From positions 54,364 to 118,363 of the forward strand of contig JAGXRD010000146.1 of assembly GCA_018336035.1 (NCBI GenBank): 64,000 bases of DNA, written 5' to 3'. Under the pieces are notes generated by a model, which did not search any database, had not been told where the DNA came from, and saw only the letters and a list, made by a program, of their open reading frames with translations. The position numbers were made by a program, and so were the translations under genes. The DNA comes from Alphaproteobacteria bacterium. Its GTDB lineage: Bacteria; Pseudomonadota; Alphaproteobacteria; Ferrovibrionales; Ferrovibrionaceae. Shown here piece by piece: positions 49,466-58,062 of this stretch (the first letter of the stretch is position 1; each line of letters starts with the position of its first letter).

Positions 49466-50536
49466 ATGAATACTCCCGTCAACGGCCCGTCGGCCAACGA
49501 CAACAACAACCCACCTCCCCTGTACGGGGAGGTGGTGCCTATGGCCGAGCGTATCCCGCTCATCCGGGAACTTCGGAAGGTCTATATCGACTCCGACTGG
49601 ACCAACCGGATTTACGATACGCTCGACCAGATGATGGAGCATGCCCTGTCAGGGGCTTCGGAAGGCATTTCCGAACAGACACTTCTGGTGTCTGGCCCTC
49701 CTGGCAGCGGTAAGTCCCGTCTGCTCAAGCGGTATGCGAACCGGCATCTTCCCGTCATCCTTCCCGACCGGACAACGCTTCCTGTATTCAGGGTGAGCAT
49801 TCCGGCGACGGCGACGGTCAAGGGGCTGGTCGAGCATTGCCTCCGTGCGCTGGGTGCAATCGGCGGCAAGGGCACGTCCGGCAGCCTTTCGGCGATGGAA
49901 TCGCGGATGCTGTACTTCCTGCGGGAGCGGCAGGTGAAGCTCATCATCTTCGATGAACTTCAGCATCTGGCGCACAACGCCAGGTCCCAGGCGGCGATTC
50001 CACCGGACTACTTCAAGGCAATCCTGAACGACAACGTCTGCCCGGTGGTCTTGGCAGGCAGTTCGCCGGTTGCCGAGGAGTTGTTCAATTCTTGCCCCGA
50101 GCTCAGCAGGCGTGCCATCGCGCAGCTGAAGCTGGGACGCCTGGACTGGAACAACAAGGAGCAGCGCGACCTCTTCCGGACGATGCTGAACCAGTTCGAG
50201 GGGCATATTCCTTTGCCCTACAGGTCATCGCTCAGCGACGTCCGGACGGCGCTTCGCCTTCACATGATTTCCGACGGCCTGTTCGGCAAGGCCGTTGATT
50301 TCATCGTCAACGCCACGCAGCGGGCGTTGGTTTCGGGCGCCCAGTATCTGCACTGGGAAGTGCTGCGGGACACGCTCGAAGGGTTCCGCCAGGACCGCCC
50401 GGACTGGTTCAACGTCTTCGATGTCCAGGACGACCAGGCCCTTGGCGGGTTTGTCGCCCAGAAGGACACGAGCCGGGTGACCCGCCTGCACCGGAAGAAG
50501 GCGACGATTATTCTGCCAGATCGTGACGCGGCGTGA
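49466..50536 (+). CDS. tnsC: TnsC/TniB-like AAA+ ATPase
   Basis: 356 aa from ATG 49466, six bases after TGAGG; ATG 49403 is an alternative with 21 more residues. Walker A GPPGSGKS at residues 77-84, Walker B KLIIFDELQHL with Asp163 and Glu164, and sensor-type VVLAGSSPVAEEL. It is the regulator that links target-site selectors to the TnsAB transposase. A Pro/Asn-rich N-terminus is atypical but harmless. It overlaps the next gene by GTGA. Confidence 0.9.
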   Translation: MNTPVNGPSANDNNNPPPLYGEVVPMAERIPLIRELRKVYIDSDWTNRIYDTLDQMMEHALSGASEGISEQTLLVSGPPGSGKSRLLKRYANRHLPVILPDRTTLPVFRVSIPATATVKGLVEHCLRALGAIGGKGTSGSLSAMESRMLYFLRERQVKLIIFDELQHLAHNARSQAAIPPDYFKAILNDNVCPVVLAGSSPVAEELFNSCPELSRRAIAQLKLGRLDWNNKEQRDLFRTMLNQFEGHIPLPYRSSLSDVRTALRLHMISDGLFGKAVDFIVNATQRALVSGAQYLHWEVLRDTLEGFRQDRPDWFNVFDVQDDQALGGFVAQKDTSRVTRLHRKKATIILPDRDAA

Positions 50537-52449
50537 GTATGAGCCGCGCCATGTCAGATGCTTTTGAGGTGGCGCGGCTCCCGTTTCCCGTGACGCCAAT
50601 CGTGGGGGAAAGCCTTCTCGGCCTTCTCCTGCGGCTGGCGGAGCGGAATGGGGTGCATGACCCTGTCGCTTTCCTCGTGGAATGCGGCGGAACGCATACA
50701 ACTGTTTCATCGCTTGCCCTCTCTGACAGCGATATCTCCCGGCTGAATGCACTATGCGGTATCCCGGAGGGCACGCTTGAGCCCTTGGCTTACCGCCCGA
50801 TCGGGAAGGGACTCCTCAACTTCTTCGGTACCGGTCTGCGCTGCGAAGACCTTGCGCTCCAACATCGCCGTTTCTGTCCCGCCTGCTCAGCTGAAAGCGC
50901 GCATCATCGCGCCATCTGGGACCTGACAATTTCCACGGCCTGCCTCAGGCATGGTCTCGCCCTGCAGGATACCTGCCGGTTCTGCTCGCGGCCCGCTGAC
51001 TGGTCATTTGGCAGCGTCGCGCTTTGCCCCTGCGGGAAACCATATTCAGCTGCGGCCTGCATTCCGGTTCCGGTCGAGGAATTGCGGGCGCTGAGATACG
51101 TGCTGGGACGCATCGACGGTGTCGTGGGCTCCCTGGACTTTCTCGATGGTCTCGCGCCCGTTCATGTCATCGAACTATTGCTCGGGCTTGGCACCATGGC
51201 GATGGGGCGCACCCATCGACGACGCCGCATCGCAAGCCTGCGAGATGGGCGGATTGGCGAGACCTTGAATGGCGGTTTCGATATCTGTCAGCGATGGCCA
51301 GATGCGTTCTACGACTGTCTCGGTCGCGAGCAGACCGGCCGAAAGCAGGCCGGGCTTCGCTATGGACTGGGGCTGGCCTTTGGTCCGGTAGCCTCCTGGA
51401 TTAAGCATCCCGGCACATCGGATGCTGTCCGCGCCGTGCTCACAGATGCGATGGGGCGTCATCCCCACCTTACATATGCCGCGTCGTTAAGGTCGCCGCG
51501 GGTCGTGGCGAATGATGACGGCAGTCTGCTGACGCTGGATGAGGCAGTACAGGCGTTGCGGCGCGCGCATGGGAAAGTGCGCAATGTTCTGACGCGCCAT
51601 GGCCATGTGGTGCGCGATGATTTTCTTGGCGGCGGAGCGCCGGTCCTGGTGAATGCGCGCGCAGTGTGGCGTCTGCAGATGGAGCTTTTCGATTTCGCAG
51701 ATGAGAAGACCCTGCGCGCGCTTCTGAATTGCTCACGTGGCGCCTTGAAGGTGTTTTTGCGAGCGGGCTGGCTGGCACCGGCCACTGGAGCCGCGGCTGA
51801 ACTTGCCGGGCGACCGGTTTGGAGCAAGAAAGCTGCGCGCGCTGTGCTCGATGATATGAAGGCGGCAACAGCTGGAAACCGCAGGCCGAGGAAGGTCGCG
51901 CCGATGTCGAAGGCACTCAGTGACGGCCGCTTTGCTGACGTCGACTGGAGCCCGGCTGTGATGCGGTCCGCATTCCAGCACTGCAGCTGGGATAGCGATG
52001 CTGAAGGGCTGGCTGGTTTGCTGCTGGATGAGCAGGTGTTTCGGCGGACGCCAGCGGCTGGGCCATCGACCATTCCGGAAGCCGCCGTGAAGCTCGGGGT
52101 CAAGGAACAGGTTGCCTATCACTTGGTGAACAGGGGGCTTCTCGGTTGTGGGCTTATCTCAGGATTGAGCGGACGGCGTGTCAGTGACGCAGACATCGCC
52201 GCTTTCCACGCGGCCTATGTCATCCCGAGACTGCTAGGTCTGGACGAGGGGCGCTATCGGGGCTGGACGTCGGAACAGCTGGTTGCGGAAGGGCTGGTGC
52301 CGGTATCGGGGCCGGGGGTGGATGGCGGTCGGCAATTTGTGTTCCGGCGCGAGGATGTCGAGCGCAGTTCGCTGTTTTCTGCTAATTTCTCTGGGTTGGG
52401 TGGACCGAATGCCGATGGTCATCGGAACGCCTGTTCTCGATTGGCATGA
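50533..52449 (+). CDS. tniQ: TniQ/TnsD-like target-site selector, long form
   Basis: 638 aa from GTG 50533 (GTGA overlap); ATG 50539 is two codons in. The N-terminal TniQ domain (residues 15-180) has the opening PFPVTPIVGESLLGLLLRLA and zinc-binding pairs RRFCPACSAES, TCRFCSRP and ALCPCGKP. A C-terminal half of some 450 residues contains helix-turn-helix-like segments, such as PEAAVKLGVKEQVAYHLVN. TnsD-type proteins bind a specific target and recruit TnsC. The length is close to TnsD-like proteins, longer than the short TniQ of CRISPR-associated elements. Confidence 0.85.
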   Translation: MSMSRAMSDAFEVARLPFPVTPIVGESLLGLLLRLAERNGVHDPVAFLVECGGTHTTVSSLALSDSDISRLNALCGIPEGTLEPLAYRPIGKGLLNFFGTGLRCEDLALQHRRFCPACSAESAHHRAIWDLTISTACLRHGLALQDTCRFCSRPADWSFGSVALCPCGKPYSAAACIPVPVEELRALRYVLGRIDGVVGSLDFLDGLAPVHVIELLLGLGTMAMGRTHRRRRIASLRDGRIGETLNGGFDICQRWPDAFYDCLGREQTGRKQAGLRYGLGLAFGPVASWIKHPGTSDAVRAVLTDAMGRHPHLTYAASLRSPRVVANDDGSLLTLDEAVQALRRAHGKVRNVLTRHGHVVRDDFLGGGAPVLVNARAVWRLQMELFDFADEKTLRALLNCSRGALKVFLRAGWLAPATGAAAELAGRPVWSKKAARAVLDDMKAATAGNRRPRKVAPMSKALSDGRFADVDWSPAVMRSAFQHCSWDSDAEGLAGLLLDEQVFRRTPAAGPSTIPEAAVKLGVKEQVAYHLVNRGLLGCGLISGLSGRRVSDADIAAFHAAYVIPRLLGLDEGRYRGWTSEQLVAEGLVPVSGPGVDGGRQFVFRREDVERSSLFSANFSGLGGPNADGHRNACSRLA

Positions 52450-53876
52450 TGGACGACATGGCGCTACCCGAACACGACCAGAAGAATGTCGATGCGTTTT
52501 TTGCTGCCGTGAAGGCGCTGGAGCCTGCCTTCAAATACGACTCTTTCTCCTATATCGCTGTGAAGCACGAAGGTGCATTCATTCTGCTGCAGGCAGCGTT
52601 GCAGCGTCATGTGGCGAAACCGGCGCTGCCCTATACCGTGTTCTCGACCGAGCATGTCCGTGCCGGAAACTGTCTCCTCAAAGACATCGGCCAATCACCG
52701 CGCCAATTCGTGGAGGCGCTGTTCGCCGGGTCGGTCAAGGTTCACGGTGCGGAACTGAAATTCCCTGGTGACTATTCGAACGCGCGCTCGACTTACTTTT
52801 CGCCTTTCTGGGCGCCTGCGCTCCAGGGGCAGAGCCGCGCGAATACCTTGCAGATATCCGGTGCCCAGCAGGCGACGTTCATCCGGCAGCCCATGCTCGA
52901 CTGGGAGCTGCGCGCGGCGACGACACCTTACGACAATATCCAGGAGCTGATGAACGAATTCCAGCTTGGCACGCTCCAGGGAAGTGGCGCAGTTCATGTA
53001 CTTGTCATCGCGCACACTGCCGCAATGATAAATGGGGCATCAGGGGTAAATGACGACAGTGCCGATATCGGCATCCGGCTCGCGCACGACCTCAAGAAGA
53101 AGGACGCAGCCATCGGCATCAGGATGCTGACGCCTGGAAGCCCGATTAAACGTATGCAGATTGCGGGCAAGGATCTGAAGTGGGCGAAGACGCCCGAGTG
53201 CAACCTGGGCACCATGCGAATTCAGGTTCCAAAGGCCTCGATACTGCAATGCTTCGCCATCTACGGCGGCGACACCCAGAGCTATTACTGGGTCAGCGAC
53301 CCTGCCACGACACACAATGCTCGGCGGACCGCGCTGCATGCCTATGACCCTCGGTTGGATAAGCTCAGGGACATCCTTATTCGTGACAGCTATCGCGGCT
53401 CCGACGCGCGTGACTTCGAAGTCGGAATCTCGTGGCTGGTCTGGCTGCTTGGCTTTAGTGCTGCGCATCTGAGTGCAACGAAGACGAGCGATGCGCCAGA
53501 TATCATCGTCAGCAGCCCGAACGGCAATATTGCCGTGGTGGAATGCACGACCGGTTTGCTGAAAGCCGAAAACAAGCTCGCCAATCTACACGACCGGGTG
53601 CAAGCGATGCGACGGTCTTTCGAAGCGTCGGGATACAGCAATATCCGTATCCTGCCAGTGATTGTTACGGCAAAGAGCAGGAACGACGTTGCAGCCGACC
53701 TGGAGCAAGCTGAGAAGCTCGGCATCCTGGTATTTACGCGCGAGAACATCGAAAACGCGCTGAACCGGTCATTCGTGCCGCAAAACGCAGAGCAGCTCTA
53801 TGCGGAGTGGGAGCAGGCGGTCAGCATGGCGCTGGCCAAATACAATAGCCAGGGCGGACTCCCTCCGGGCAGCTGA
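52446..53876 (+). CDS. Nuclease-like protein of the Tn7-like operon, unknown function
   Basis: 476 aa, starting in the ATGA overlap with tniQ, so it is a cotranslated fifth gene. I do not recognise the N-terminal 320 residues. The C-terminal domain has a strand-helix layout of a restriction-endonuclease fold: DFEVGISWLVWLLGFSAAHL, then DAPDIIVSSPNGNIAVVECTTG around residues 350-366, which gives PD...ECT in place of PD...ExK, and a later RILPVIVTAKSRNDVA. The Lys of the ExK motif is replaced by Thr, so activity is uncertain. It occupies the place of the target-choice gene tnsE in Tn7 but shares no visible motif with it. Confidence 0.6.
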   Translation: MMDDMALPEHDQKNVDAFFAAVKALEPAFKYDSFSYIAVKHEGAFILLQAALQRHVAKPALPYTVFSTEHVRAGNCLLKDIGQSPRQFVEALFAGSVKVHGAELKFPGDYSNARSTYFSPFWAPALQGQSRANTLQISGAQQATFIRQPMLDWELRAATTPYDNIQELMNEFQLGTLQGSGAVHVLVIAHTAAMINGASGVNDDSADIGIRLAHDLKKKDAAIGIRMLTPGSPIKRMQIAGKDLKWAKTPECNLGTMRIQVPKASILQCFAIYGGDTQSYYWVSDPATTHNARRTALHAYDPRLDKLRDILIRDSYRGSDARDFEVGISWLVWLLGFSAAHLSATKTSDAPDIIVSSPNGNIAVVECTTGLLKAENKLANLHDRVQAMRRSFEASGYSNIRILPVIVTAKSRNDVAADLEQAEKLGILVFTRENIENALNRSFVPQNAEQLYAEWEQAVSMALAKYNSQGGLPPGS

Positions 53877-53897
53877 CCGCCAGTTCGGTGTGATGCG

Positions 53898-54875
53898 TCA
53901 CGCCAGGCGTGCGTGTTTCGGCGGCCGCTCCTCGTAGGCGCGCTCAATACACTCGGCAATCAGAGGCCGGGGTGTCCAATGGGCGAAGGCAGGGCGAATG
54001 CGGTCGATGAAATAGACGGCCTTGGTTTCGCGGTTGGCCATCGCATAGGTGATGCCAGCCTCGAAGGTATCGGGGTCTTCCGACAGGATACGCAGACCTG
54101 CGGTCAGGAAGAGGCTGCAGTGCAGGTCGCTGATATCGGCGCGCTGCTGCAGGTCTTTTGGGCCATCGAGCTGCAGTTGCTCGATATGCCGATGGAAAGG
54201 ATCGGCCGGATTGATGCCGCGCGAGAGATGGGCGAAATAGCCGAACCGGCTGATGAGGAGCCAGAGGTCCTGCGGTTTCATGCCCTGGAGCAGCGGCGGC
54301 TCGTATTGTTCGATGCCGTTCATCGCGTTGAGGAGATAGGTCTGGCCTTCGAGAAGCACTGGGTCGAGCGGGTCCTGCTGGATTGCGGACAAGTCGATTT
54401 TCTCGCCGCAGATATTTTGTGCTCCGGTGTCCCAGTTCAGCAGTGTGTCGGTGTCGGGCACATGGCAGATGAGATGGGTTCGGTGTTCCGGGCATATGCG
54501 CACGAAGCGCATTTCGGCGGCCGCCTTCGTAAAGCCATGCTCGCGCAGACATGCCGGGCAGACCCGTCGCTTTATGATGACAATGGCGGGCTCCGCGACG
54601 CGGTCACCGACCTGATGGGCGCTGCCGAGAAGAAAATGGTGTTCCTGCATCAGGTGCAGGCGGGCCGCCGGGATGCCGGAAGCTACCGAGATGCGATGGA
54701 TGGCGTCGTCGGAATAGGTCTCCGTGGCGAAGTGGATGCCGAACGTGTTGGAGGCCCAGATCCTGATGTTGGACACCCCGTTCCGGGTGCCGAGGCGGGC
54801 TATGAAACTGTTGAGGCTTTCGTCATGGCCGGGATTTTCGATGCGCAGGGGAAGCAGGGATATCGGGTCGGCCAC
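53898..54875 (-). CDS. Second TniQ family protein, short form, convergent
   Basis: 325 aa from GTG 54875, no good ribosome site. The N-terminal TniQ domain is shorter: LPLRIENPGHDESLNSFIARL, a zinc finger RRVCPACLREHGF and RICPEHRTHLICH, and no long C-terminal half. It faces the tns operon across a 21-base gap. Having its own orientation, it is likely expressed separately. In systems with two TniQ-type proteins each directs a different target class; that is an analogy, not a demonstrated role here. No CRISPR genes are present in the window. Confidence 0.8.
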   Translation of the reverse strand: MADPISLLPLRIENPGHDESLNSFIARLGTRNGVSNIRIWASNTFGIHFATETYSDDAIHRISVASGIPAARLHLMQEHHFLLGSAHQVGDRVAEPAIVIIKRRVCPACLREHGFTKAAAEMRFVRICPEHRTHLICHVPDTDTLLNWDTGAQNICGEKIDLSAIQQDPLDPVLLEGQTYLLNAMNGIEQYEPPLLQGMKPQDLWLLISRFGYFAHLSRGINPADPFHRHIEQLQLDGPKDLQQRADISDLHCSLFLTAGLRILSEDPDTFEAGITYAMANRETKAVYFIDRIRPAFAHWTPRPLIAECIERAYEERPPKHARLA

Positions 54876-55101
54876 AGCGGTTTTCTTTGAATTCGGGGAG
54901 CGTTTCTTTGATTTGCCGAAGGATTTTCGGGGACGGCCGGGGCGATATCAAGGATTTCAGGGTGTGGTGGGGCGGGTTTCTGCAACTTTGGCGGCGGGAA
55001 GGGGGCTGGATTTGGCGGCCACGCGGGTTGCGGCCGAGGTCGAAGTGGGAGAGGGGCGCTGCTAGTGGCGCGCCCGACGACGCAATCCGTCCGCGAGGCG
55101 G

Positions 55102-55380
55102 TCAGTCGGGGATAAGGACCAGGCCTTCCATGTCCGCGGATATCCCGCCGGGCACGCTGGCTACTGTGCAGATGACCTCGTCCTCATCGACCCACGGGCT
55201 GGTTGGGATGGGCTGGCCCATCGTCCTTGCGACCGCGATCCGGAATTCGTTGCTGGCAATCCGGCGGGCGGCGCGCTCATCGCGGGCGAACACGGTGCAG
55301 CGGGAACGGTGAGTGCTGGCCGACCAGTTTGGGCTGGTCAGGTCGATGGGGCGGAGGACGAAGGCTTCGAGGTGATTCAT
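55102..55380 (-). CDS. Small hypothetical protein
   Basis: 92 aa from ATG 55380, not recognised by name. It reads as a compact globular protein: LRPIDLTSPNWSASTHRSR, VFARDERAARRIASNEFR, then TSPWVDEDEVICTVASV. The DERAARRIA helix and the closing GLVLIPD resemble small proteins often found on conjugative elements. It stands alone between the TniQ gene and a repeat region; 54876-55101 has no recognisable gene or transposon end. Confidence 0.5.
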   Translation of the reverse strand: MNHLEAFVLRPIDLTSPNWSASTHRSRCTVFARDERAARRIASNEFRIAVARTMGQPIPTSPWVDEDEVICTVASVPGGISADMEGLVLIPD

Positions 55381-55535
55381 GGAATCGGGTCCGGGGCCAA
55401 TTCTATTTCTACCAGCCCGAACGGTCGAGGTGCGATTAGGGACTGGGGGGCCGATGGTGTGGGTGACGATTTAACTGGCGTCCGATGGATGAGGCGGGTG
55501 ACCATTTGTGAAGGCCCCCTCGCCGCCCCCGTGCC

Positions 55536-55573
55536 GGGGGCTGCATGGTGCTAGGGGGGCTGCATGGTGCTAG
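55536..55573 (+). repeat. Perfect 19-bp tandem repeat
   Basis: GGGGGCTGCATGGTGCTAG occurs twice head to tail (55536-55554 and 55555-55573), followed by a partial third unit (AGGGCTGCG). CCCCCGTGCCGGGGG (55526-55540) forms a hairpin that overlaps the first unit. The gap 55381-55689 has no gene. Confidence 0.8.
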
Positions 55574-55689
55574 AGGGCTGCGAAAGCCGGAGTCACCAAT
55601 CGTGATTACTCTGGCGGAGAAAGCAGGTAATCGCTGCCATTCGTGTTCGATAATGATGATCGCGAAATCGGCTAAGTTGTTGACTTCAT

Positions 55690-55980
55690 GTGGGGTGGGT
55701 GACGGTTATATGTGGTGACGGACAAAAAGCCATTGAGGATCAGTACCGAGTCGAATACACACGCCATGGCCAAGCTCAGATGCTGGAGCGCGGGTTAGAT
55801 CGCGGCGATGTGGAGAGGGTGATTAGGCAGGGTTCTGTCGTGGGAGCAGACATGGACCCTCGCCATTCGGGCGAAACCTGGAGGGTTGAAGGCTCGACCC
55901 TCGATGATGAGCGCCTAATCGTGGTAGTTGCTCTGTATGAAGATCGGATGGTGATCAGAATGGTCACTGCATTCAAATAG
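55690..55980 (+). CDS. DUF4258-family protein, putative toxin
   Basis: 96 aa. GTG 55690 or 55699 are the available starts and neither has a strong ribosome site. From about residue 19 it reads YRVEYTRHGQAQMLERGLDR, then VIRQGSVVG and LIVVVALYEDRMVIRMVTAF, the DUF4258 pattern, a small RelE/MqsR-like RNase fold. The next gene carries a helix-turn-helix, nine bases away. Toxin first, antitoxin second is the MqsRA order. Confidence 0.65.
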   Translation: MGWVTVICGDGQKAIEDQYRVEYTRHGQAQMLERGLDRGDVERVIRQGSVVGADMDPRHSGETWRVEGSTLDDERLIVVVALYEDRMVIRMVTAFK

Positions 55981-55989
55981 GAGGTTGTC

Positions 55990-56523
55990 ATGACGAATCT
56001 GGTGAAAGAAAACACCTTGGTCAGCTATGAAGAAAATCTCCTGGGTTATCCCGTGCTGCTTGAGAATGTCGTGATCGAGCGCCAGTACGAGGATGGCGAA
56101 GTGACATATGAGATCCCTGATCTAGACGGCCTGACAGCTGCTGTAGCGGTCGCGCGCGCGTTGCTCCCGCTGCAGTTAAGCGGACCTGAAATCAAGTTCC
56201 TGCGGAAGGCAATGGGCAAGACAGCCAAGCAGCTGGCTGACGATATGGATAGTTCACCGGAAACGGTTTCTCGTTGGGAGCGTGACCAGCAAATGGGTGG
56301 CTATGCAGAGAAGCTGCTGCGTGATCTTGTGTTTGCCGAACTGAAGGACAAAGCGCCGGGCGTCCCGGTTCCTGACCACGCTGTGGCATATATGAAAGTG
56401 AAGCGGCGCGTTGAGGGTAATACCGAGATGCCCAAGTTTGTTTTTACAAGGCATCTTATGATTACTAAGGGCGACGGGATAGAGCGTAAAGAGACGTGGG
56501 ATTGCCTGAAAGAAGCAGCTTAA
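55990..56523 (+). CDS. Helix-turn-helix protein, MqsA-like antitoxin candidate
   Basis: 177 aa with AGGAGG just upstream. The N-terminal part (NLVKENTLVSYEENLLGYPV) seems a partner-binding segment, without the zinc Cys pairs of MqsA. At residues 70-110 a helix-turn-helix reads PEIKFLRKAMGKTAKQLADD, MDSSPETVSRWERDQ. It likely binds its own promoter with the DUF4258 partner upstream. Family assignment is by context and the helix-turn-helix. Confidence 0.65.
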   Translation: MTNLVKENTLVSYEENLLGYPVLLENVVIERQYEDGEVTYEIPDLDGLTAAVAVARALLPLQLSGPEIKFLRKAMGKTAKQLADDMDSSPETVSRWERDQQMGGYAEKLLRDLVFAELKDKAPGVPVPDHAVAYMKVKRRVEGNTEMPKFVFTRHLMITKGDGIERKETWDCLKEAA

Positions 56524-56629
56524 CGCTAGCGTCTGGATCGGCCCACGCAATCTTAAAAGTAACTTTGATAAATGGGTTTAACCGCGTGATCCATTTTTAA
56601 GTGAAGCGGTCCACGTTGGCGAGACTAGC

Positions 56630-57118
56630 TCAATTACAATAGTGATAATTGCCTTGCGGATTGAGTTCGCTGGCAAGCTTGCACCGATACCGTCTGTTTG
56701 CAGCAGGGTCGCGCATGTTGTGGAATGCGCCGGCTGCACATTCCCAATCACCGCATTGCCGGCGAAGTTCATTCAGGTAGAGCTGAGCGGCGCGCATGTT
56801 GGCCAGTGGATCTAGCATGTCTTCGGGCCGCTCGAAGCGCTGCAGGTGCCATCGGATATTCATTTGCATGCAGCCCACGTCGACAGATCGTTTCTCTTCG
56901 ATCATGCGTCGGAGATAGATTGCAGCCTGGCTCTTGATATTGAACCTGCGTGGTGTGCCTTCGGTGTTGAAAGCATAAGGATTGAACGCTGACTCTACTT
57001 TGGAGATGGCATTCAGGATGTGCAGGGGGGTCTTGGTTTCCCAGGCGACATGGATAGCGGCGGTCTTGCACGGATTGGCCTGTGCGGGCTCCTGCAGGAT
57101 CAGGCAGGCGAGCGCCAC
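56630..57118 (-). CDS. Lytic transglycosylase (VirB1/TraH-orf169-like)
   Basis: 162 aa from GTG 57118, with AAAGG about 11 bases upstream; no ATG is available between the previous stop (57157) and the mature domain. MALACLILQEPAQAN looks like a short signal peptide. The SLT fold is clear: ILNAISKVESAFNPYAFN with the catalytic Glu in VES, then VDVGCMQMNIRWH, and LDPLANMRAAQLYLNELRRQ. Cuts peptidoglycan to let the transfer apparatus pass the periplasm. It lies next to the TraY-like gene on the minus strand, as in F-like plasmids. Confidence 0.85.
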   Translation of the reverse strand: MALACLILQEPAQANPCKTAAIHVAWETKTPLHILNAISKVESAFNPYAFNTEGTPRRFNIKSQAAIYLRRMIEEKRSVDVGCMQMNIRWHLQRFERPEDMLDPLANMRAAQLYLNELRRQCGDWECAAGAFHNMRDPAANRRYRCKLASELNPQGNYHYCN

Positions 57119-57156
57119 GGATGCCAGAACCTTTGCTCGCCAAAGATTTTGACGGC

Positions 57157-57564
57157 TTAGGACTTTGCTGAAAGCTGGACCAAGAAATCCCTGAAGCCTT
57201 CCATTTCCTTTTCGGAATTTAGGAAATGCGGGGTAGCCCACAGGAAAAAGTCTTTGATCTGAACCTTTTCGCCTCTCTCGACAATGATCCTGGCGAGTTC
57301 GGTCCTGAACTTGGCGTCCAGCTGGGGTTCGATGCGGATGATCATGAGCTTGTAGGGCTCGCGGGGCGGCTTTTCCCCATCCAAATAGGCCTGAAAACCG
57401 GCCTTTATGTCGTCCCTTTGCACAAAGCTTTCGCACACGAACTGAAAGAAGTTCTGCAGCGATGCCGGCAGGCTCTTTTCGATCTTTAGATAGAATAAGG
57501 CCTTCTGCAGCTGTGTAATTAGTGATTCTGACAGATTGACCGGAATTGTGTGTCTTTTGGTCAT
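57157..57564 (-). CDS. TraY-like tandem ribbon-helix-helix protein
   Basis: 135 aa from ATG 57564. Two halves each look like a ribbon-helix-helix motif: TIPVNLSESLITQLQKALFY, then SLQNFFQFVCESFV; and LMIIRIEPQLDAKFRTELAR, then QIKDFFLWATPHFLN. F-plasmid TraY (about 130 aa) is the known protein with two such repeats in one chain; it binds the tra promoter and oriT. Here the gene is divergent from traA, with a perfect operator between them (57671-57690). The assignment is from layout and position, not from sequence identity that I could check. Confidence 0.55.
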   Translation of the reverse strand: MTKRHTIPVNLSESLITQLQKALFYLKIEKSLPASLQNFFQFVCESFVQRDDIKAGFQAYLDGEKPPREPYKLMIIRIEPQLDAKFRTELARIIVERGEKVQIKDFFLWATPHFLNSEKEMEGFRDFLVQLSAKS

Positions 57565-57670
57565 TTGGGACAGCGGTTTTGTAAGATTCGTTGTTTATCC
57601 GAGAGTTATAGCATAGGGCCTCCCGGATGCGAACCCGGAGAAACATGGCCATTGCCCTCCTTTGATATTT

Positions 57671-57690
57671 GCGGCAAATTACTTTGCCGC
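57671..57690. promoter_or_regulatory. Operator-like inverted repeat before traA
   Basis: GCGGCAAA-ttac-TTTGCCGC, perfect 8+4+8, 34 bases before traA ATG 57724 and close to a TATAT stretch at 57692. It is the best candidate for a tra-promoter regulator site. Confidence 0.65.
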
Positions 57691-57723
57691 GTATATCTAA
57701 AACCCACAAGGAGGGGAACAGAA

Positions 57724-58032
57724 ATGAAAACGCGATTCAAGAAAACTGTGGCGGCGGCGGCGGTAACGCTCGCGGTGGTCACAGTCTCCGTGCTTCCCGT
57801 GAGCCAGGCACATGCCGGCGCCGATACGACACTGCAGCCGATCGAAAACTGGGTCGAGAACGTGGTGTCGGGTTCCGGTGGCCGTACTGCCGCTGGTGTG
57901 GCCCTGCTGTCCGCTGTGGTCGGGAGTGCCCTGAAGTTCAATCCCTGGCAGTTCGCAGGAGCCGTCGGTGTCGGGATCGCAGCCGGTGCCGGCTGGGAAA
58001 TCGTCACGGCCGGCGCGACCGCCGAGATCTGA
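57724..58032 (+). CDS. traA: TraA-like conjugative pilin
   Basis: 102 aa with AAGGAGGGG. A Sec signal peptide (RFKKTVAAAAVTLAVVTVS, then PVSQAHA) leaves a mature chain of about 70 residues with two hydrophobic helices (TAAGVALLSAVVGSALKF and AGAVGVGIAAGAGWEIV), the F-pilin/VirB2 plan. It is the first gene of the tra operon. Pilin subunits of this type assemble the mating pilus. Length and position support traA. Confidence 0.82.
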   Translation: MKTRFKKTVAAAAVTLAVVTVSVLPVSQAHAGADTTLQPIENWVENVVSGSGGRTAAGVALLSAVVGSALKFNPWQFAGAVGVGIAAGAGWEIVTAGATAEI

Positions 58033-58062
58033 CGCTTCGATCCGGTTCATTCCGAGGCTCCC

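Noticed and set aside
46611..54875. CRISPR-associated transposon
   Set aside because: No Cas gene or repeat array in the window, although two TniQ proteins are present.
53913..54890. 325-codon plus-strand frame opposite the short TniQ gene
   Set aside because: The minus strand has the TniQ zinc finger motifs; the plus-strand translation has none.
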